DNA from: CAKZNE01 sp002695025
GTDB lineage: Bacteria > Bacteroidota > Bacteroidia > Flavobacteriales > Schleiferiaceae
Reading direction: 5' to 3'
DNA length: 64,000 nucleotides
Assembly (NCBI GenBank): GCA_913043285.1
Contig: CAJWML010000001.1
Coordinates: 558,001 to 622,000 of the forward strand
A program made the translations under genes and the position numbers. This document shows, one piece after another, positions 60,702-64,000 of this stretch. Under the pieces are notes generated by a model. It searched no databases. It saw nothing but the letters and a program-made list of their open reading frames with translations, and was not told the origin of the DNA. Within the stretch, counting starts at the first letter, position 1. Each line of letters begins with the position of its first letter.

Positions 60702-60738
60702 AAAAAGAGGCTCCTACTTTAACCGGTAGGGGCTTTTT
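60702..60738 (+). terminator. Terminator of the tyrosinase gene
   Basis: GGCTCCTAC and GGTAGGGGC form a stem (with a T-G pair) around a short loop, flanked by A- and T-rich tracts, ending in a run of T. Confidence 0.85.
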
Positions 60739-60751
60739 TAATTCTAATCAT

Positions 60752-61312
60752 TTATTGCTCCATAAGTATCTTCAACTTCAACACCCCTGCTACACTGAGG
60801 CTATCCGTTACCTCTCCTTTTAAAACCATTTGATACAATTCCTCGAAGGGTATCCTTTTTACTTGTAATTTTTCAGTTTCATCCGGATCGGCATCATGAA
60901 AACTGAGCCCCCGGGCCACGTAAATCAAAGCACGTTCATCAGTAGCAGAGTTGCTGAGGTCCATTTCCTGGATCAGTTCCAGGCTTTCAGCCTTTAAACC
61001 GGCTTCTTCCAGCAGTTCACGCCTGGCAGAATCCTTCGGATCATCTTTCAAAGCACCTCCACCTTCAATAATCTCCCAGGTATACTTACCATCGAAAGGA
61101 AAGCGCTCCTGTCCTACAATCCAGGTATAATTATCTTCATCCAGAGGAATCACACCAATCGCCAGGTTCTTAAAATGTACTACACCGTAAATGCCTTTGC
61201 CTCCATTTGGGTTTACCACCTGACTTTCGCTTACTTCAATCCAGGGATTGCTGTATTTCAATTCGCGGTTCAATTCCTTCCACGAACCCACATCTCTGAC
61301 TTTGCCGGACAT
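60752..61312 (-). CDS. NUDIX hydrolase, ADP-ribose pyrophosphatase-like
   Basis: 186 residues from the ATG at 61312. The Nudix box is present as GGGALKDDPKDSARRELLEEAGL, described in parts: GGALKD, then ARRELLEEAGL. One position that is usually Glu is Asp. The upstream strands (GIYGVVHFKNLAIGVIPL) resemble ADP-ribose pyrophosphatases. Cytoplasmic, probably hydrolysing ADP-sugars or similar nucleotides. The start codon abuts the U-tract of the terminator of the upstream gene. Confidence 0.92.
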   Translation of the reverse strand: MSGKVRDVGSWKELNRELKYSNPWIEVSESQVVNPNGGKGIYGVVHFKNLAIGVIPLDEDNYTWIVGQERFPFDGKYTWEIIEGGGALKDDPKDSARRELLEEAGLKAESLELIQEMDLSNSATDERALIYVARGLSFHDADPDETEKLQVKRIPFEELYQMVLKGEVTDSLSVAGVLKLKILMEQ

Positions 61313-61348
61313 AAAAAAATCGCTTTGCGCAAATAAACACAAAGCGAT
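61313..61348 (-). terminator. Terminator of the MORN/YwqK gene, touching the NUDIX start
   Basis: Read on the minus strand, ATCGCTTTG and CAAAGCGAT (9 base pairs, loop of 12) are followed by seven T residues, and the NUDIX ATG begins directly after the T-run. The loop holds TTTATTTG, one mismatch from the -7 consensus. Confidence 0.75.
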
Positions 61349-61374
61349 CTTAATGTTCTACAAATTAACACTAA

Positions 61375-62949
61375 TTAACTTTCCTCGTTTTCCTTCTGGT
61401 CCTCATCCTCCATAATGCGTTCCAGCCTGCGACCGTACTTGATCTTTTCACCGTTGTATTTTATCTCCTCTCCGTTTTCGTATTCAATGGTGAGGGTTTT
61501 ATCCCCATTCTCATCAAAATACTCCCATATACCTTCCTTTTGTCCACCGGCAAATTTTCCCCTGCGCTCTACATTACCATTGGGATAATAAAAAGTATGA
61601 AACCCTGACGCCAGCCCATTTTCAAAGGTTCCCTCAAAACGTATCGTCTCACCTTTATCATAATAGTAATAGATCCATTTACCATTGCGTAAGCCATCAA
61701 AATACTTACCCACTTCCTTATGATCATTTACTTGCAATACCCATTCTCCATCCTTGCGACCTTCAATGTAGTTGCCCCTGGCTATTACGGTTCCACTGTC
61801 GCTATACTCTACGGAAAGGCCATCTTCCTCACCGCGGAAGAATTCTTCCTCACGCCAGGTCTGTCCGTTGGGATGATACCAAACCCAGGGCCCGTTGGGT
61901 AATCCCTGCTGATAACTTCCGGTTTGTTCTACTGTTTCATCCGGGTAATAGTATACCCATTCCTCTATCTTAAGATCGTCCTTATAACTTCCTTCTGCCT
62001 TAAGGGTACCATCTGGATAATACTCCTTCCAGGGTCCCTGTTTACGGCCTTGTTCATCCACAATACCTTCATACAGCACAATACCGTTTTCGTATATCCT
62101 GGAGGATATCACATTGCCATCTTCATCGTATTGACGGTGTACGCCTTCGGGCTTACCATTACGATAGGCTCCTTTAAAGGCCAGTTTACCGGTTTGGGGA
62201 TCAATCTCTCTCCTGATCTCCACTTTAGCCACTTCCTGGGCATTTTCCTGTAGCACTCCCATGATCCATTTCTCCACCCTTTGCAGATCTCCATTGCTGA
62301 GATAATATTTCCAGTAGCCATTTTTGAGATCATTGACGTAAGGCCCTTCGGTTTTTACCTGACGGTTTTCATAAAAGGTCATCCACATACCCTGTTTTTG
62401 CAGTTGCTGATCCATCCTGTTTATAGGCTGCTGTTTGGTAAGGACCCCTGATTTATAAGTGAGAAGGGTTATGATCCTTCCATCCTGGGCATATTCATAG
62501 CCAGTACCGTGTGCCTGACTATCTTTAAAAGGTATTTCACGCTGCAATTCTCCCCCGTTTTCATAATACTCCTTAACAAAACCCCTGATCTGGTCATCCA
62601 CAAAAGGTTCTTCTTTAATAAGCTGCCCATCCATAAAGGTTTTTCGCAAGCCATCCTTCTTATCTTTCCTGTAATTGATCTCCAGCTTTTTTTCACCATC
62701 TTCATTGTAAAACACCCAGGGACCATCCAGAAGATGATCCACCCGGTTACCTTCAGCCTTCATATTACCGGAACGGTAATAGCTTTTCCAATACCCTTCC
62801 GGCTGCCCGTCCTTCAAATAACCTTCACTGGATTTTGCACCACCTTCGTAATAATACACTGTAAATTCCAGGCTGTCCTTTTCCGTTTGGGCTATCGAAA
62901 GTAAGGAGCTCAAAACAAAAGAGGAGAGGAGAAGGATTCTTAATAACAT
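61375..62949 (-). CDS. Secreted MORN-repeat (YwqK-type) protein
   Basis: 524 residues with a signal peptide cleaved near SIAQ. Nearly all of the rest is a chain of about eighteen repeats of 22-24 residues with the pattern YYxxGxxxxEGxYxxGxxxGxWxxY, typical of MORN_2/YwqK proteins. YwqK is named from a Bacillus antitoxin, but in Bacteroidota such proteins are mostly of unknown envelope function, and no toxin is adjacent. The tail is strongly acidic (EDEDQKENEES). It has its own terminator. Confidence 0.88.
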   Translation of the reverse strand: MLLRILLLSSFVLSSLLSIAQTEKDSLEFTVYYYEGGAKSSEGYLKDGQPEGYWKSYYRSGNMKAEGNRVDHLLDGPWVFYNEDGEKKLEINYRKDKKDGLRKTFMDGQLIKEEPFVDDQIRGFVKEYYENGGELQREIPFKDSQAHGTGYEYAQDGRIITLLTYKSGVLTKQQPINRMDQQLQKQGMWMTFYENRQVKTEGPYVNDLKNGYWKYYLSNGDLQRVEKWIMGVLQENAQEVAKVEIRREIDPQTGKLAFKGAYRNGKPEGVHRQYDEDGNVISSRIYENGIVLYEGIVDEQGRKQGPWKEYYPDGTLKAEGSYKDDLKIEEWVYYYPDETVEQTGSYQQGLPNGPWVWYHPNGQTWREEEFFRGEEDGLSVEYSDSGTVIARGNYIEGRKDGEWVLQVNDHKEVGKYFDGLRNGKWIYYYYDKGETIRFEGTFENGLASGFHTFYYPNGNVERRGKFAGGQKEGIWEYFDENGDKTLTIEYENGEEIKYNGEKIKYGRRLERIMEDEDQKENEES

Positions 62950-63407
62950 ATATATCTTCTTTCTTTTTTGAATCTTAAAATATGATGGTAATAATGTCCG
63001 GTTAATTACTTGGATAAAATTTTTGACCGAAGGTTGCTTTTATCAGCTTTTAATGCTTTTCAACAGCTTGTAAGCCATAAACGCTGTCTTAAGGCTTTCA
63101 ATTACAAATACAAACGAATTTAGTTAACAATTGTTAGGAACCCTTGTAAAGAATGTATTTTTGAAAAGAATTTTGCCTTCGGTAGTTAATATCCGGAAGA
63201 CACCTGGTGGAAAAGACCGCGACAACTATTAACAGAAGAGAGGGATTGCCCGGAAAATTCAGGTATATGAATAATTGCCGGTAAAAAGTCAAGCCGTGTT
63301 TTTGAGAAGTAATGAACATAGACTTAATCTTGTGTTAATAAAGTCTGTTAACAGCAAAACACTGATTTAAAGCAAGGTTCACAATTTATTAACATATATC
63401 AACAAGC
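62950..63407. other. Intergenic region between the MORN gene and rpiB
   Basis: About 460 AT-rich bases. A short minus-strand frame at 63134-63319 is not convincing. There is a perfect 10-base palindrome CTGTTAACAG at 63345-63354 and a second partial one near 63123-63135 (GTTAACAATTGTTA). No tRNA or terminator recognised. rpiB presumably has its promoter here. Confidence 0.4.
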
Positions 63408-63842
63408 ATGAAAATTGCCATAGGATCGGACCACGCAGGTTACGAATTAAAAGAAGCCGTTAAGAAGAAACTGGGCGCGGATGGAGTAGAAGTAAAGGAT
63501 TTTGGTACGCATTCTTCGGATAGTGTGGATTATCCGGATTTTGGTCATCCGGTGGCGGATGATGTGACCAGCGGTATGGCTGATCTGGGCATCGTAATCT
63601 GTGGAAGCGGTAATGGTATTAATATGACGGTGAACAAACACCGTAACATCCGCGCGGCCCTGTGCTGGAACACAGAATTGGCAGAACTGGCCCGTCAACA
63701 TAACAATGCCAATATATTAAGCCTTCCAGCTCGTTTTATTTCTGAAAAGGAAGGGCTGGACATTGTGAAGGCTTTCCTGGGTGCCGAGTTTGAAGGAGGG
63801 CGTCATGAAAGGCGCGTGAACAAGATCAGCGAGGGCTGCTAA
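63408..63842 (+). CDS. rpiB: Ribose-5-phosphate isomerase B
   Basis: 144 residues. Interconverts ribose 5-phosphate and ribulose 5-phosphate. The start KIAIGSDHAGYELK, the active-site Cys in VICGSGNGINM and the His in LARQHNNANIL are typical of RpiB. Allose 6-phosphate isomerisation is a possible side activity. The end overlaps the convergent partial gene by 17 bases. Confidence 0.97.
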   Translation: MKIAIGSDHAGYELKEAVKKKLGADGVEVKDFGTHSSDSVDYPDFGHPVADDVTSGMADLGIVICGSGNGINMTVNKHRNIRAALCWNTELAELARQHNNANILSLPARFISEKEGLDIVKAFLGAEFEGGRHERRVNKISEGC

Positions 63843-64000
63843 GTATCATTTGCACCTGTTTTACCAGCAGCTCCATTTCTTCCTCATTCTTTTCAAAATT
63901 CCCGGTACCGGGAATGGCGATCAATTCCACTTTGCGCGAAGGCTCTTTGGGTAAGGCACTTTCCAAGAGTTCCCGGCTGGATTTGTTAATAAGCGGGTAA
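63826..64000 (-). CDS. Truncated C-terminal end of a gene running off the window
   Basis: An open frame on the minus strand enters from the right edge and stops at 63826-63828, giving 57 visible residues. The stretch VELIAIPGTGNFEKNEEEM is similar in layout to the C-terminal region of alpha/beta hydrolases, where a catalytic His often follows IPGAG, but here the position is Asn. The rest of the protein is outside the window, so the family call is weak. It overlaps rpiB. Confidence 0.55.
   Translation of the reverse strand, partial: YPLINKSSRELLESALPKEPSRKVELIAIPGTGNFEKNEEEMELLVKQVQMILSSPR

Noticed and set aside
61375..62949. Toxin-antitoxin system suggested by the YwqK name
   Set aside because: No toxin-like gene on either side, and the protein is exported, unlike a cytoplasmic antitoxin.
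63134..63319. 61-codon frame on the minus strand
   Set aside because: No promoter, no recognisable family, and sequence composition unlike the neighbouring genes; a chance frame in an AT-rich gap.

Overview
The window looks like a piece of a Bacteroidota chromosome, most likely a free-living (marine-type) Flavobacteriales relative. Support comes from the gene content: a SprE/PorW-type gliding and type IX secretion lipoprotein, an ATP synthase operon ending at atpG without atpD/atpC, the acpP-fabF-rnc-IPExxxVDY-pyk block, a DUF4175 protein, an atpB product with a signal peptide and His-rich periplasmic head, and many small lipoproteins. Bacteroidota-type -7 promoter elements (TAnnTTTG) and the lack of clear Shine-Dalgarno sequences agree. 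The genus is inference. No prophage, insertion sequence, CRISPR array or rRNA was seen; the region is mostly core genome.

Layout. 0.2-8 kb: rseP protease, an M1-peptidase-like protein without a zinc site, a biotin carrier protein, an operon of ECF sigma factor, membrane-spanning anti-sigma/beta-barrel protein and lipoprotein, a PfkB-type kinase, tRNA-Asn. 8-19 kb: a signalling block with a membrane LytTR regulator, an S41-like protein, a receiver-only regulator, three histidine kinases and a LytTR response regulator. 19-24 kb: S4 RNA-binding protein, esterase, enoyl-CoA hydratase, SIMPL protein, NtrY-like kinase, two orphan lipoproteins. 24-33 kb: one long minus-strand run, sprE - bactofilin - atpZ - atpI-like - atpB-E-F-H-A-G, closed by a terminator. 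33-40 kb: M23 peptidase, RNase H, purN, the acpP-fabF-rnc-IPExxxVDY-pyk-PCD run, pheS. 40-45 kb: three related lipoproteins, CvpA, pgk, DNA polymerase III delta prime. 45-54 kb: methyltransferase, mnmG, ybeY, DUF4175 protein, then gltX-folB and tRNA-Cys. 54-64 kb: aldo/keto reductase, 3-methyladenine glycosylase, cytochrome c-FTR1 iron permease, MuiA-like protein, tyrosinase lipoprotein, NUDIX hydrolase, MORN/YwqK repeat protein, rpiB and a truncated gene at the edge.

The most notable signals are: (i) two parS-like sites, TGTTTCACGTGGAACT and AGTTTCACGTGGAACA, placed exactly on either side of mnmG, which suggests an origin-proximal ParB-binding locus; (ii) the sigma / dual-membrane anti-sigma / lipoprotein operon, a compact trans-envelope signalling unit; (iii) a tyrosinase with plant-type domain order made as a lipoprotein, with a hairpin ending at its start codon, downstream of a cytochrome c-FTR1 fusion that has an iron-regulator-like palindrome at its predicted transcription start; (iv) an S41-family protein whose nucleophile position is Cys; (v) repeated 3-prime overlap of convergent genes. 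All functional calls are from reading the sequence; no database search was possible.
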